From the NCBI RefSeq assembly GCF_014644455.1, contig NZ_BMKS01000017.1:23193-87192 (forward strand): 64,000 nt of DNA. Reading direction: 5' to 3'. The translations under genes were made by a program, and so were the position numbers. Under the pieces are notes generated by a model. That model was not told the origin of the DNA and did no database searches. It saw only the letters and a list, made by a program, of their open reading frames with translations. The stretch is from Caldovatus sediminis (lineage in GTDB: Bacteria > Pseudomonadota > Alphaproteobacteria > Acetobacterales > Acetobacteraceae). Of this stretch, positions 45,554 to 54,124 are shown in pieces (the stretch's first letter is position 1; each line of letters begins with the position of its first letter).

Positions 45554-46287
45554 CAGAACTGCCTCCGCTCGAAGCCGGTGCGCAGCGCCTCCTCGGCCTG
45601 CGCGAGGTCGCGCGGGCGGGAGAGGTGGAACCACACGCCGTCGTGCACCAGGCCGTAGAGCCGGCCCGGGGCGAGTGCCTTGTCGTAGAGCCGGTTCAGG
45701 CTGAAGGGCCGGCCCTCCGGCGTGCCCTCGAACAGGCGGGGCGAGAGGATCTGCACGCCGCCGAAGAGATAGGGCGCCACCTCGCGCTCGCGCGGCCGGC
45801 GCAGCCGGCCGAGCGGGTCCATCAGGAAGTCGCCGTGGCCGACCTCGCCCTCGACATGGGTGGTCCGGACCAGCAGCAGCAGCGCGTCCATCGCCGCCGG
45901 ATCGAAGGCGGCGGCGAGGCGCCGCAGCGCCGGCGTCGGCCCGTCGAGCCAGAAGGCGTCGCCGTTCACCACGGCGAAGGGGCCGGCGCCGAGGTGCGGC
46001 AGGGCGCGCCGCACGCCGCCGCCGGTCTCCAGCAGGAGGTCGTCCTCGCGCTGCAGGAGGATCCCGGGATCGCCGCGCGCGGCGACGGCTGCGGCGATCT
46101 GGTCCGCGAACCAGTGCGCGTTGACGACGATGCGGGTCACGCCCGCCGCCTCCAGCCGGTCCAGCGCGTGGTCGAGCAGGCTGCGGCCCCCGAGCAGCAG
46201 CAGCGGCTTGGGCCGCTCGTCGGTCAGCGGGCGCATGCGCGTGCCGAGGCCCGCGGCGAGCACCATCCCGTGCGTCAGCGCGATCAC
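45553..46287 (-). CDS. nucleotidyltransferase family protein (MurU-like)
   Basis: A 244-residue sugar-1-phosphate nucleotidyltransferase. The signature GLGTRMRPLTDERPKPLL lies at the N-terminus, then ETGGGVRRALP and the metal-binding VVNGDAFW. With the preceding kinase it matches the AmgK-MurU pair that recycles MurNAc to UDP-MurNAc. The start is GTG at 46287, overlapping the kinase stop by 4 bp (GTGA). The stop overlaps the addB ATG. This tsaE-kinase-nucleotidyltransferase-addB-addA order is conserved in alphaproteobacteria. Confidence 0.86.
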   Translation of the reverse strand: MIALTHGMVLAAGLGTRMRPLTDERPKPLLLLGGRSLLDHALDRLEAAGVTRIVVNAHWFADQIAAAVAARGDPGILLQREDDLLLETGGGVRRALPHLGAGPFAVVNGDAFWLDGPTPALRRLAAAFDPAAMDALLLLVRTTHVEGEVGHGDFLMDPLGRLRRPREREVAPYLFGGVQILSPRLFEGTPEGRPFSLNRLYDKALAPGRLYGLVHDGVWFHLSRPRDLAQAEEALRTGFERRQF

Positions 46288-47297
46288 GCGGCGGCCTCCA
46301 GGCAGGCGGGGTTGCCGCGCAGCGCCGGCGGCACGTGCGCCTCGAGGAAGGCGGCGAGCGGCGCCGTCGCCGGATGCCGCAGCGCGCGCTCGAGCAGCGC
46401 CCAGGTGCGCGGCGCGTGGACCAGGTAGCGCGGCTTCGCGTCGCGCCGCGCGAGCCGCACCCAGAGCGCGGCGACGCGCAGGTGCCGCTGCGCGGCGCAG
46501 GCGGCCATGGCGGCCTCGAACGCCTCGCGGTCCAGCGCCGGCCCGCGCAGGGCGAGGTAGCGCGCGACCGCCGCCTGCCGCGCCGCCTCCGGCACGTCGC
46601 GCCGCGCGTCCTCGACCAGCGAGACGAGATCGTAGGCGGGATGCCCGCGCGCCGCGTCCTGGAAGTCGAGGATGCCGGTGCGGCGCGGGCCGTCGCGGTC
46701 GGGGAGGCGCATCAGGTTGGCGGCGAAGAAGTCGCGGTGGACGAAGGCGCCGGCGCCGTCGAAGGGGGCGAGCATGGCGCGCAGCGCGGCGCCGAAGGAG
46801 GCGCGCACCTCCTCGGCGGGTGGCGCGCCGAAGGCGGCGGGCCACCACCAGTCGAGGAAGGTGGCCGCGGCGAGGCGGGCCATGGTCGCCGAGTCCCACT
46901 CGGGCAGGCCGGTCGGCGGCGGGGGCGCGGCGTGCAGCGCGGCCAGGGCCTCCGCCGCCTCGGCGTAGAGCGCGACCGGATCGGCGGCGGCGGAGTCGAG
47001 CAGGGCCGCGTGGGTCGCGTCGCCGAAATCCTCGAGCAGCAGGAAGCCCGCCGCCTCCTCCGCCGCGATCACCGCCGGCGCGGAGAGGCCGAGGCCGGCG
47101 ATGTGCCGGCCGACGCGCAGGAAGGGCCGGACGTCCTCGGGCGGCGGCGCGTCCATCAGCAGCGCCGGGACCGGGCCGCCGCGCAGGCGGACGTAGCGGC
47201 GGAAGCTGGCGTCGGAGGGCAGGGGCTCGCGCCGCGCCGCGCCGAAGCCGTGCGCGGCGAGGAAGGCGGCGGCGGCCTCCTCCCGGTCGTCCCTCAT
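46284..47297 (-). CDS. phosphotransferase (AmgK-like sugar kinase)
   Basis: A 337-residue aminoglycoside-phosphotransferase-fold kinase. The catalytic block is FVHRDFFAANLM (normally H-x-D-x-x-x-x-N) and the metal-binding DFQDA lies in GILDFQDAARGHPAYDL. An N-terminal lobe has ALLMDAPP and FLLLEDFGD. Context with the MurU-like gene suggests the anomeric MurNAc/GlcNAc kinase of cell-wall recycling. ATG 47297 overlaps the tsaE stop (ATGA). The open frame further upstream lies antiparallel to nothing real but overlaps tsaE and is rejected. Confidence 0.86.
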   Translation of the reverse strand: MRDDREEAAAAFLAAHGFGAARREPLPSDASFRRYVRLRGGPVPALLMDAPPPEDVRPFLRVGRHIAGLGLSAPAVIAAEEAAGFLLLEDFGDATHAALLDSAAADPVALYAEAAEALAALHAAPPPPTGLPEWDSATMARLAAATFLDWWWPAAFGAPPAEEVRASFGAALRAMLAPFDGAGAFVHRDFFAANLMRLPDRDGPRRTGILDFQDAARGHPAYDLVSLVEDARRDVPEAARQAAVARYLALRGPALDREAFEAAMAACAAQRHLRVAALWVRLARRDAKPRYLVHAPRTWALLERALRHPATAPLAAFLEAHVPPALRGNPACLEAAA

Positions 47298-47764
47298 GGC
47301 GCGCGCACCAGCGCGGCCAGCCGCTCCGCCGGCCAGCCGGAGAGGACCGCCTCGCGCTCCTCCTCGCCCGCGCCCGGGGCGAGCGCGATGCGGAGCGCGC
47401 CTTGCGGCGCAAGGGACCCGAGCCGGTCCGGCCATTCCACCAGCACCACGCCCTGCCGCGCCTCCTCCCAGCCGAGTTCCGCCACCTCCTCCGGCCCGCG
47501 CAGCCGGTAGAGGTCGAAGTGCCACGCCGGGCCGATTCCCGGCAGGTCGTACTGCTGCACGAGGGTGAAGCTCGGGCTCGGCACCTCGAGCGCCGGGTCG
47601 CCGGCGGCGGCGCGCAGGAGGGCGCGGGCGAATTCGCTCTTGCCGGCGCCGAGCGGGCCTTCGAGCAGCACCACGTCGCCGGGCCGGAGCGCCGCGGCGA
47701 GGCGCGCCGCCAGCGCGCGGGTCGCCGACAGATCGGAGAGATGCACCCTGAACTGCTCTTCCAT
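47294..47764 (-). CDS. tsaE: tRNA threonylcarbamoyladenosine biosynthesis ATPase TsaE
   Basis: A 156-residue P-loop protein with Walker A GPLGAGKSEFARALL, then SPSFTLVQQYD and HFDLYRL, and LGWEEARQGVVLVEWPDRL around the Walker B region. It powers turnover of the TsaB-TsaD complex that makes t6A on ANN-decoding tRNAs. It is the first gene of the five-gene minus-strand operon ending with addA. All four junctions overlap by four bases, indicating tight translational coupling. The promoter should lie in 47765-47968, shared with the divergent reductase gene. Confidence 0.93.
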   Translation of the reverse strand: MEEQFRVHLSDLSATRALAARLAAALRPGDVVLLEGPLGAGKSEFARALLRAAAGDPALEVPSPSFTLVQQYDLPGIGPAWHFDLYRLRGPEEVAELGWEEARQGVVLVEWPDRLGSLAPQGALRIALAPGAGEEEREAVLSGWPAERLAALVRAP

Positions 47765-47968
47765 CGCTCGCGTCGCACGGGCAGGCCCGGTTCCGACCGG
47801 GACGCGCATCGCCGCCCGGCCGTGAGGCCCGCCGGTTGCCGAATCGGCGGCCGCGCGGTCCCGGCCGGAGTGTGCCCTCCGCCCGGGCCACCCCTCAAGC
47901 AGGGCGTTCCGGCTTTGATCCCCTCGGCCGGGTCGTCTATCAGGTCCCCCGGGAGAAGGGGAGTGACC

Positions 47969-49030
47969 ATGCCCGCAACGGTCGAGACCGATGTCGCGAT
48001 CATCGGCGCGGGGCCGGTCGGCCTGTTCGCGGTGTTCGAGTGCGGCATGCTGCGCATGCGCTGCGCGGTGGTGGACGCGCTCGACGCCATCGGCGGGCAG
48101 TGCACGGCGCTCTATCCGGAGAAGCCGATCTTCGACATCCCGGCGCATCCGCAGATCGGCGCGGCCGAGCTGATCGAGCGGCTGGAGCGCCAGGCGGCGC
48201 CCTTCACCCCGCTCTACCTGCTCGGCCGGCGGGCGGAGAGCCTGCGCGAGGAAGCGGAGGGCTTCGTGCTCGGCACCTCGGCCGGCGATTCGATCCGCTG
48301 CAGGGCGGTGGTGATCGCCGCCGGCGCGGGGGCCTTCGGGCCGAACCGGCCGCCGCTCGCGCGGCTCGAGGAGTTCGAGGCGAGCGGCGCGGTGCGCTAC
48401 CTCGTCGCGCGGCGCGAGGACTTCCGCGGCAAGCGCGTGGTGATCGCGGGCGGCGGCGATTCGGCGGTGGACTGGGCGCTGTCGCTCAAGCAGATCGCGG
48501 CGCGCGTGACCGTGGTGCACCGCCGGCCGAAGTTCCGCGCCGCGCCGGAGAGCGCGGCGCAGCTCGAGGCCGCGGCGGCGCGGGGCGAGCTGGAGCTGGC
48601 GATCCCCTACCAGCTCCACGGGCTGGAGGGCGAGGACGGGCGCCTCTCGGCGGTGGTGCTGGCGACGCTGAAGGGCGAGACGAGGCGGGTGGAGGCGGAC
48701 CACCTGCTGGCCTTCTTCGGCCTCTCCATGGACCTCGGGCCGATCGCGCGCTGGGGGCTCGCGCTCGACCGCCACCACATCCGCGTGGATCCGGCGACCT
48801 GCGAGACCACCCTGCCCGGCGTGTACGCGATCGGCGACGTCGCGGCCTATCCGGGCAAGCTCAAGCTGATCCTGCAGGGCTTCTCCGAGGCGGCGATGGC
48901 CGCGCACGCCATGCACGCGCGGGTCTTCCCGGGCCAGGCGCTGCACTTCGAGTATTCGACGACGAAGGGCGTGCCGCTGGCGAGCGCGCCGGGCGGGCAG
49001 GCGGGGGTGGCGGCGCCGGCGGGGGGCTGA
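47969..49030 (+). CDS. ferredoxin/flavodoxin--NADP+ reductase, TrxR-like type
   Basis: A 353-residue FAD/NAD(P)H oxidoreductase. IIGAGPVGLFAVFECGMLRM is at the N-terminus (FAD), VVIAGGGDSAVDWALSL is the NAD(P)H-binding site, and LPGVYAIGDVAAYPGK is the second FAD contact. The redox CxxC of thioredoxin reductases is absent, which places it in the thioredoxin-reductase-like ferredoxin-NADP reductase group (YumC/Fpr2 type). The start at ATG 47969 follows GGGGAG. The C-terminal STTKGVPL is typical of the group. It probably supplies electrons between NADPH and ferredoxin/flavodoxin. Confidence 0.91.
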   Translation: MPATVETDVAIIGAGPVGLFAVFECGMLRMRCAVVDALDAIGGQCTALYPEKPIFDIPAHPQIGAAELIERLERQAAPFTPLYLLGRRAESLREEAEGFVLGTSAGDSIRCRAVVIAAGAGAFGPNRPPLARLEEFEASGAVRYLVARREDFRGKRVVIAGGGDSAVDWALSLKQIAARVTVVHRRPKFRAAPESAAQLEAAAARGELELAIPYQLHGLEGEDGRLSAVVLATLKGETRRVEADHLLAFFGLSMDLGPIARWGLALDRHHIRVDPATCETTLPGVYAIGDVAAYPGKLKLILQGFSEAAMAAHAMHARVFPGQALHFEYSTTKGVPLASAPGGQAGVAAPAGG

Positions 49031-49077
49031 CGGCGCCCTGGCGCCGCGGCGGGGGGGGCGCGCCCGGCGCGATCGCC

Positions 49078-49938
49078 TCATGCCGGCGGGCGCCGCGGCG
49101 CCGCGAGGGCGACGCCGGCCGCGGCGAGCGCCATGCCGGCCCAGGCGATCGGCGCCAGCGCCTCGCCGAGCAGCGCCCAGGCGATCAGCGCCGCGACCGG
49201 CGGGACGAGGAAGAACAGGGCCGAGACGCGCGCCGCCTCGCCGCGGCGGACCATGGCGAAGAGGAGGCTCATGGACAGCAGGGAATTGCCGAGCACGAGG
49301 TAGGCGAGCGCCAGGGCGAAGGGCACCGACCAGGCGATGGCGAGCCCGTCGGTGAGGGCGGCGAGGGGCAGGGTCGCGGCGGCGCCGACGAGGTACTGCA
49401 CCAGGTTCGCCGCGACCGGGTGGTGCGGCCGGCCGAAGCGCTTCTCGTAGAGCACGCCCGCGGTCATGGTGGCGAGCGCGCCGAGCGCGGCGAGCAGGCC
49501 CCAGGGACCGCGCGCCTCCAGCGCGCCGCGCGAGGCGATCACCACGGCGGCGCCGGCGAGGCCGAGGACCAGGCCGAGCCAGACCCGCCCGCCGACCCGC
49601 TCGCCGACCAGCGACGGGGCGAGCAGCCCGACCAGCACCGGCTGCAGCGCCACGATCAGCGCCGCCGCCGCCGCGCTCACGCCGAGGCCGAGCGAGACCG
49701 TCATCAGCGCGAAGTACCCGACCTGGACGATCAGCGCGTTCGCCGCGAGATGCGCGAGCGCGGCGCCCCGCGGCAGGCGCGGGCGGAGCGCGAGGGCGAG
49801 CGGGGCGAGGATCGCGACGCAGACGGCATAGCGCAGCCCGAGCAGGCCGAACGGCCCGGCGCCGCCGAGGCCGAACTTGATCGCCGTGAAGCCGCCCGAC
49901 CAGAGGCAGACGAAGGCGAGCGGGGCGAGGCGGAACAC
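49078..49938 (-). CDS. EamA-type (DMT superfamily) transporter
   Basis: A 286-residue inner-membrane protein with ten hydrophobic segments arranged as two EamA repeats. APLAFVCLWSGGFTAIKFGL starts the first and ATMTAGVLYEKRFG the second. Members export amino acids or other metabolites, but the substrate here is unknown. The GTG at 49938 places FRLAPL at the N-terminus as in relatives. The longer frame to 50019 would need a TTG start and adds an Arg/Gly-rich unconserved leader. It is convergent with the ferredoxin reductase. Confidence 0.87.
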   Translation of the reverse strand: MFRLAPLAFVCLWSGGFTAIKFGLGGAGPFGLLGLRYAVCVAILAPLALALRPRLPRGAALAHLAANALIVQVGYFALMTVSLGLGVSAAAAALIVALQPVLVGLLAPSLVGERVGGRVWLGLVLGLAGAAVVIASRGALEARGPWGLLAALGALATMTAGVLYEKRFGRPHHPVAANLVQYLVGAAATLPLAALTDGLAIAWSVPFALALAYLVLGNSLLSMSLLFAMVRRGEAARVSALFFLVPPVAALIAWALLGEALAPIAWAGMALAAAGVALAAPRRPPA

Positions 49939-50082
49939 GTCGAAGCCGCGCCACGTCCCGCCGCCCTTCGCCCGCCGCCGGCCGCCGGAGCCGTTCCCGC
50001 CCGCCCGCGTCCGCTGCAACGGCCCCGGCCCGTCGCCTGCAGAGCCGATGCGCGCCCCCGTCCGCGCCGCCGGCGATCCGCG

Positions 50083-51318
50083 CTACCGCGTCGCCGCTTC
50101 CGCGCGGTCGCGGCGCCGCTCGGGCCGGCGCGCCGCCGGCGCGGACGGGGGCGCGACCTCGGCGGTGCGCAGCGCCGCCGGCCCGCCGTCCACGGCGATG
50201 CGCTGGCCGGTGTCGCGCAGGCGGTTGCCCTCGATCCGGTACACGCCGATGGTCTTGTCGGCCATGTTGCCGATCAGCAGGGTGCGGCCGTCGCGCGAGA
50301 AGGCCATGCCCTGCACCCAGTCGCCGGCCGGCACCGCGCTCACCACCCGGATGCGGTTGTTCTCGATGCGCAGGAGCTTCACCTCCGCCTGGCCGCGCAG
50401 CGGATGGCCGATCGGGCGGCCGGTGCCGTTGTGCACGACCGCGACGGCGTGGCGGCCGTCGGGGCTCGCCATCACGCCCTCGGGCGTGGTGCCGACCGAG
50501 ACCGTGTCCACCACGCGGAAGGGCTCGCGCGTCAGGTCTATCAGGCTGACGGTCTCGATGTCGCCGGTGTTGCCGGAGCTGGCGCGGCCGACGTTGCCGA
50601 CGATCGCCCAGGCGCCGGTCGGCGAGACGTGCAGGGCGTAGGGGCGCAGCCCGGCGCTCATGCCCCGGTCCAGCCTGGTGACGGTCTCGCCCTCGATGCG
50701 CAGCACCGTGATGTAGCTGTCGCCGTCGCGGGTGACGAGCGCGTGGCGCCCGTCCGGCGTGAACGGCGCGTGGCTGACGCCGGCGCTCGCCGGGCCGATC
50801 TCCACCGTGCCGATGACGCTCGCCCGGCCGTCGCGGATGCGCAGCACGCTCACCGTGCCGGAGGCGCGGTTGGCGACCAGCGCCAGCGTGCCCGCGCGGT
50901 TGACCGAGATGCCGGACGGGCCGTTGCCGACCTCGAGCGTCTGCACGACGCGCGGCGGGCTGGCGCGCAGGTCGATCACCGAGACGCGGTTGTCGGGGAT
51001 GGTGCGGCGCGGGTTCTCCGGGTCGATCTTCTCGGCCGAGGAGGCGAGGGCCAGCCGCTCGTCCGGCGTGACCGCGACCGACAGGGGCGGGCCGACGACG
51101 GAGTGCGGCGCCGCCACCTCCGCCACCAGCCGCGGCGTCCGGCCGTTGAGGTCGATGATCGAGACGGTGTCGGGCCGCGGGTCCTGCACCAGGGTGTTCA
51201 CGCCGTTGACCAGGGTGCGCTTGTTGTCGTTGCCCGACACGGCGATCTGCGCCGTCGCCGCTTGGGACGCGAGGCCGAACGCGATCGCCGCGGCGCCCGC
51301 CAGGAGTGCTGCCCTCAT
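50083..51318 (-). CDS. secreted YncE-like beta-propeller protein
   Basis: A 411-residue protein with a signal peptide (MRAALLAGAAAIAFGLASQAATAQ) and seven-bladed propeller repeats with SVAVTPDERLALAS, PFTPDGRHALV, VMASPDGRHAVAVV and AFSRDGRTLLIGN. The last 30 residues are basic and Ala/Pro-rich. ATG 51318 follows GGGAGGAA. Function is unknown. Such periplasmic propellers bind small molecules, DNA or other proteins. It is related in fold to the frameshifted propeller at 8428 but not a close copy. It is divergently placed relative to dgoK (137 bp). Confidence 0.85.
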   Translation of the reverse strand: MRAALLAGAAAIAFGLASQAATAQIAVSGNDNKRTLVNGVNTLVQDPRPDTVSIIDLNGRTPRLVAEVAAPHSVVGPPLSVAVTPDERLALASSAEKIDPENPRRTIPDNRVSVIDLRASPPRVVQTLEVGNGPSGISVNRAGTLALVANRASGTVSVLRIRDGRASVIGTVEIGPASAGVSHAPFTPDGRHALVTRDGDSYITVLRIEGETVTRLDRGMSAGLRPYALHVSPTGAWAIVGNVGRASSGNTGDIETVSLIDLTREPFRVVDTVSVGTTPEGVMASPDGRHAVAVVHNGTGRPIGHPLRGQAEVKLLRIENNRIRVVSAVPAGDWVQGMAFSRDGRTLLIGNMADKTIGVYRIEGNRLRDTGQRIAVDGGPAALRTAEVAPPSAPAARRPERRRDRAEAATR

Positions 51319-51454
51319 CTGCCGTTCCTCCCCGGGGCGGTCCGCGCCCCGAACGGTTTCGGTCATCCCCGGCGTCATGGCGACGATCGGGCACTCCCCG
51401 CCCCGTGTGCAAGGACCGGTTGCGTTCCCGGGCGGGCGGCGCCACGTCACCGGG

Positions 51455-52357
51455 ATGATCGGCGTGGATTGGGGCACTTCCAGCCTGCGCGCCTACCGCC
51501 TGGCCGCGGACGGCACGGTGTGCGAGAGGCGCGAGGCGGAGCGCGGCGTCCTGACCGTCCCGCCCGGCGGGTTCCCCGCGGTGCTGCGCGAGGCGGTGGG
51601 CGACTGGATCGCCGCCGGGGAGGACCGCGTGCTGCTCTGCGGCATGGTCGGCAGCCGCCAGGGCTGGGTGGAGGCGCCCTACCTCGCCTGCCCCGCCGGC
51701 GTGGCGGAGATCGCCGGCGCGACCATCCGGGTGCCCTTCGAGGGGCCGGCGCGGGTGCGGCTGGTCCCGGGCCTCGCCACCCGCGACGCCGCCGGGGTGC
51801 CGGAGGTGATGCGCGGCGAGGAGACGAAGGTCGTCGGCCTGCTCGCGGCGATCGGCGCGGCGCCGGAGGCGACCCTCTGCCTGCCCGGGACGCACTGCAA
51901 GTGGGTGCGCATCCGCGCGGGGCGGGTGGCGGGCTTCGCCACCTACATGACCGGCGAGGCCTTCGCCGCGCTCTCCGCCCACACCATCCTCGCCCGCAGC
52001 CTGGACGCCGAGGCGCCGCCGCATCCCGGCGCCTTCGACCGCGGCGCGGCGCGCGCGCGCCAGAAGGGCGGGCTGCTGCACCACCTGTTCGGCGTGCGGG
52101 CGCTGGCGCTGACGGGGGAGCTGCCGCCGGACCAGGCGGGGTCCTACCTCTCCGGCCTGCTGATCGGCCACGAGGTCGCGGCGGCGCTGGAGGCGGGCGT
52201 GGCGCCGCCGGTGCACCTGGCCGGCGCGGAATCGCTGGTCGCGCTCTATCGCCGCGCGCTCGGCGCCTTCGGCATCCCCTGCCGCATCCACGACGCCGAC
52301 GCCGCCGCGCGCGGCCTGGCCCTGATCGGAGGACGCCTCGATGAGACCGATTGGTGA
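51455..52357 (+). CDS. dgoK: 2-dehydro-3-deoxygalactonokinase
   Basis: A 300-residue sugar-acid kinase of the ASKHA-type DgoK family with an N-terminal phosphate-binding GVDWGTSSLRAYRL and GMVGSRQGWVEAPYL. LCLPGTHCKWVRI and TYMTGEAFAAL lie in the middle. It phosphorylates 2-keto-3-deoxygalactonate for the De Ley-Doudoroff pathway. The next gene is the matching aldolase, which overlaps it by 17 bp (52341-52357). A TRAP transporter follows, forming a galactonate or related sugar-acid utilisation cluster. Confidence 0.92.
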   Translation: MIGVDWGTSSLRAYRLAADGTVCERREAERGVLTVPPGGFPAVLREAVGDWIAAGEDRVLLCGMVGSRQGWVEAPYLACPAGVAEIAGATIRVPFEGPARVRLVPGLATRDAAGVPEVMRGEETKVVGLLAAIGAAPEATLCLPGTHCKWVRIRAGRVAGFATYMTGEAFAALSAHTILARSLDAEAPPHPGAFDRGAARARQKGGLLHHLFGVRALALTGELPPDQAGSYLSGLLIGHEVAAALEAGVAPPVHLAGAESLVALYRRALGAFGIPCRIHDADAAARGLALIGGRLDETDW

Positions 52358-52968
52358 GTGGCTCGCCCGCTGCCCGCTCCTCGCCATCCTGCGCGGCATC
52401 CGCCCGGAGGAGGCGGAGGCGGTGGGCGAGGCGCTGGTCGCCGCGGGCTTCGCCATCCTCGAGGTGCCGCTCAACTCGCCCGAGCCCTTCGAGAGCATCC
52501 GCCGCCTCGCGGCGCGGTTCGGCGAGGCGGAGGCGCTGGTCGGCGCCGGCACGGTGACGCGGGCGGAGGAGGTCGCCGAGCTCGCGCGGGCGGGCGGGCG
52601 GCTGATGGTGACGCCGCACGCCGATCCGGCGCTGGTGCGCGCGGCGAAGGCCGCGGGGCTGACCGCCGTGCCGGGATTCTTCACCCCCGGCGAGGCCTTC
52701 GCGCTGCTGCGCGCGGGCGCCGACGCGCTCAAGCTGTTCCCGGCCGAGGCCGCTTCGCCCGCCGTGCTGAAGGCGCTGCTCGCCGTGCTGCCGAAGGGCA
52801 CGCCGGTGCTGCCGGTGGGGGGGGATCGGGGCGGAGAACCTCGCCGCCTGGCGTGCGGCGGGGGCGGCGGGGTTCGGCATCGGCTCCGCGCTCTACCGGC
52901 CCGGCGACGCCCCGGCGAAGGTCGCGGAGCGGGCGCGCAGCCTGCGGGCGGCGCTCGGTTCCGCTTGA
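52341..52968 (+). pseudogene. dgoA: 2-dehydro-3-deoxy-6-phosphogalactonate aldolase, frameshifted
   Basis: From ATG 52341 the frame encodes the KDPG/KDPGal aldolase barrel (LLAILRGIRPEEAEAVGEAL, EVPLNSPEPFESI, VGAGTVTRAEEV, and DALKLFPAEAASP with the Schiff-base Lys). At a run of eight G (52817-52824) it leaves frame. Removing one G restores VGGIGAENLAAWRAAGAAG (about 52815 on) and ends at TGA 52966-52968, giving 208 residues, the normal length. As written, the C-terminal strands that bind phosphate are lost. The insertion may be a homopolymer sequencing error. Function of the dgoK pathway depends on whether it is real. Confidence 0.85.
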
Positions 52969-53031
52969 AACGGGCGCACGGGCGGCTAGCCTTTGCGCTC
53001 AACCAATTGGAACGTCCTGGGAACGCCGCCA

Positions 53032-54096
53032 ATGACCGACATGCCTCGCCGCCGTGCCCTGCTCGGGGGCGCGACCGCCGCCGTCCTTGCCGCCCCCGCG
53101 GTGCTGCGCGTCCCCCGCGCCCAGGCGCAGGAGGTGACGCTGCGCCTGCACCACTTCCTGCCGGCGGTCTCCAACGTGCACCGGCACTTCCTCCAGCCCT
53201 GGGCGCGCAAGGTCCAGGAGGAGAGCAACAACCGCCTGCGCATCCAGATCTTCCCCGCGATGCAGCTCGGCGGCGCGCCGCCGCAGCTCTACGACCAGGC
53301 GCGCGACGGGGTGGCGGACATCGTCTGGACGCTGCCCGGCAACACCCCCGGCCGCTTCCCGCGCATCGAGGTGATCGAGCTGCCCTTCGTCGCGCACAAG
53401 CGCGCCAGCGTGAACGCGCGCGTCACGCAGGAGCTGTTCGAGAAGCACATGCGCGACGAGTTCCGCGAGACCCACATCATCACCGCCTGGGCGCACGACC
53501 ACGGCCTCGTGCACGCGCGGCGCGAGGTGCGGACGATGGAGGACCTGCGCGGCCTCAAGCTGCGCTTCCCGACGCGCATGGCCGGGGAGGGGCTGCGCGC
53601 CCTCGGCGCCACCGCGATCGGCCTGCCCATCCCGCAGGTGCCGGAGGCGCTGACCCAGGGCGTGATCGACGGCGCGGTGGTGCCGTGGGAGGTGGTGCCC
53701 GCCATCCGCCTGCAGGAGATGGTGCGCCACCACACCGAGATCCCGGGCAGCCCGACCTTCTACACGACGAGCTTCGTGCTGGCGATGAACAAGCCGAGGT
53801 ACGACAGCCTGCCGGCCGATCTCCGCCAGGTGCTCGACGCCAATTCGGGCCAGGCGGCGGCGGCGATGGCGGCGAAGGTGTGGGACGAGCAGGGCCCCGT
53901 CGTCGAGGCGGCGGTGCGCCGCCGCGGCAACCAGATCGTCGAGATCACCGAGGAGGAGAAGGCCCGCTGGCAGCGCGCGACGCAGCCCGTGGTCGAGGCC
54001 TGGGTGGGGCAGATGCGCGAGCGGGGCATCGACGGCGGCGCGCTGCTCGAGGAGGCGCGCGCGCTGATCGCGCGCTACGGCCAGGGAATCGCCTGA
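53032..54096 (+). CDS. dctP: TRAP transporter substrate-binding protein DctP
   Basis: A 354-residue periplasmic binding protein. A Tat-type signal (MPRRRALLGGATAAVLAAPA) precedes VTLRLHHFLPAVSNVHRHF. DctP blocks FPAMQLGG, DLRGLKLRFPTRMAGEGL and QGVIDGAVVPWEVV follow, including the Arg that binds substrate carboxylates. It captures an organic or sugar acid for the DctQM permease encoded next. By context galactonate or a related aldonate/uronate is the likely ligand. ATG 53032 is preferred over an upstream start at 52993. DctQ follows after 28 bp. Confidence 0.91.
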   Translation: MTDMPRRRALLGGATAAVLAAPAVLRVPRAQAQEVTLRLHHFLPAVSNVHRHFLQPWARKVQEESNNRLRIQIFPAMQLGGAPPQLYDQARDGVADIVWTLPGNTPGRFPRIEVIELPFVAHKRASVNARVTQELFEKHMRDEFRETHIITAWAHDHGLVHARREVRTMEDLRGLKLRFPTRMAGEGLRALGATAIGLPIPQVPEALTQGVIDGAVVPWEVVPAIRLQEMVRHHTEIPGSPTFYTTSFVLAMNKPRYDSLPADLRQVLDANSGQAAAAMAAKVWDEQGPVVEAAVRRRGNQIVEITEEEKARWQRATQPVVEAWVGQMRERGIDGGALLEEARALIARYGQGIA

Positions 54097-54124
54097 CGCA
54101 AGCCGGCGCGGCGCCGGCGCCGCC

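Noticed and set aside
47765..47968. Riboswitch or small RNA in the tsaE/reductase divergent region
   Set aside because: Short inverted segments are present, but none forms a recognisable riboswitch fold or is followed by a T-run.
48061..48300. Thioredoxin reductase identity for the gene at 47969
   Set aside because: The redox-active CxxC expected near the NADPH domain is absent. The sequence fits the ferredoxin-NADP reductase branch.
47294..53032. 1912-codon open frame on the minus strand
   Set aside because: Only its last 156 codons (tsaE) look like a protein. The rest lies opposite the reductase, dgoK and dgoA genes or out of frame with the propeller and EamA genes.
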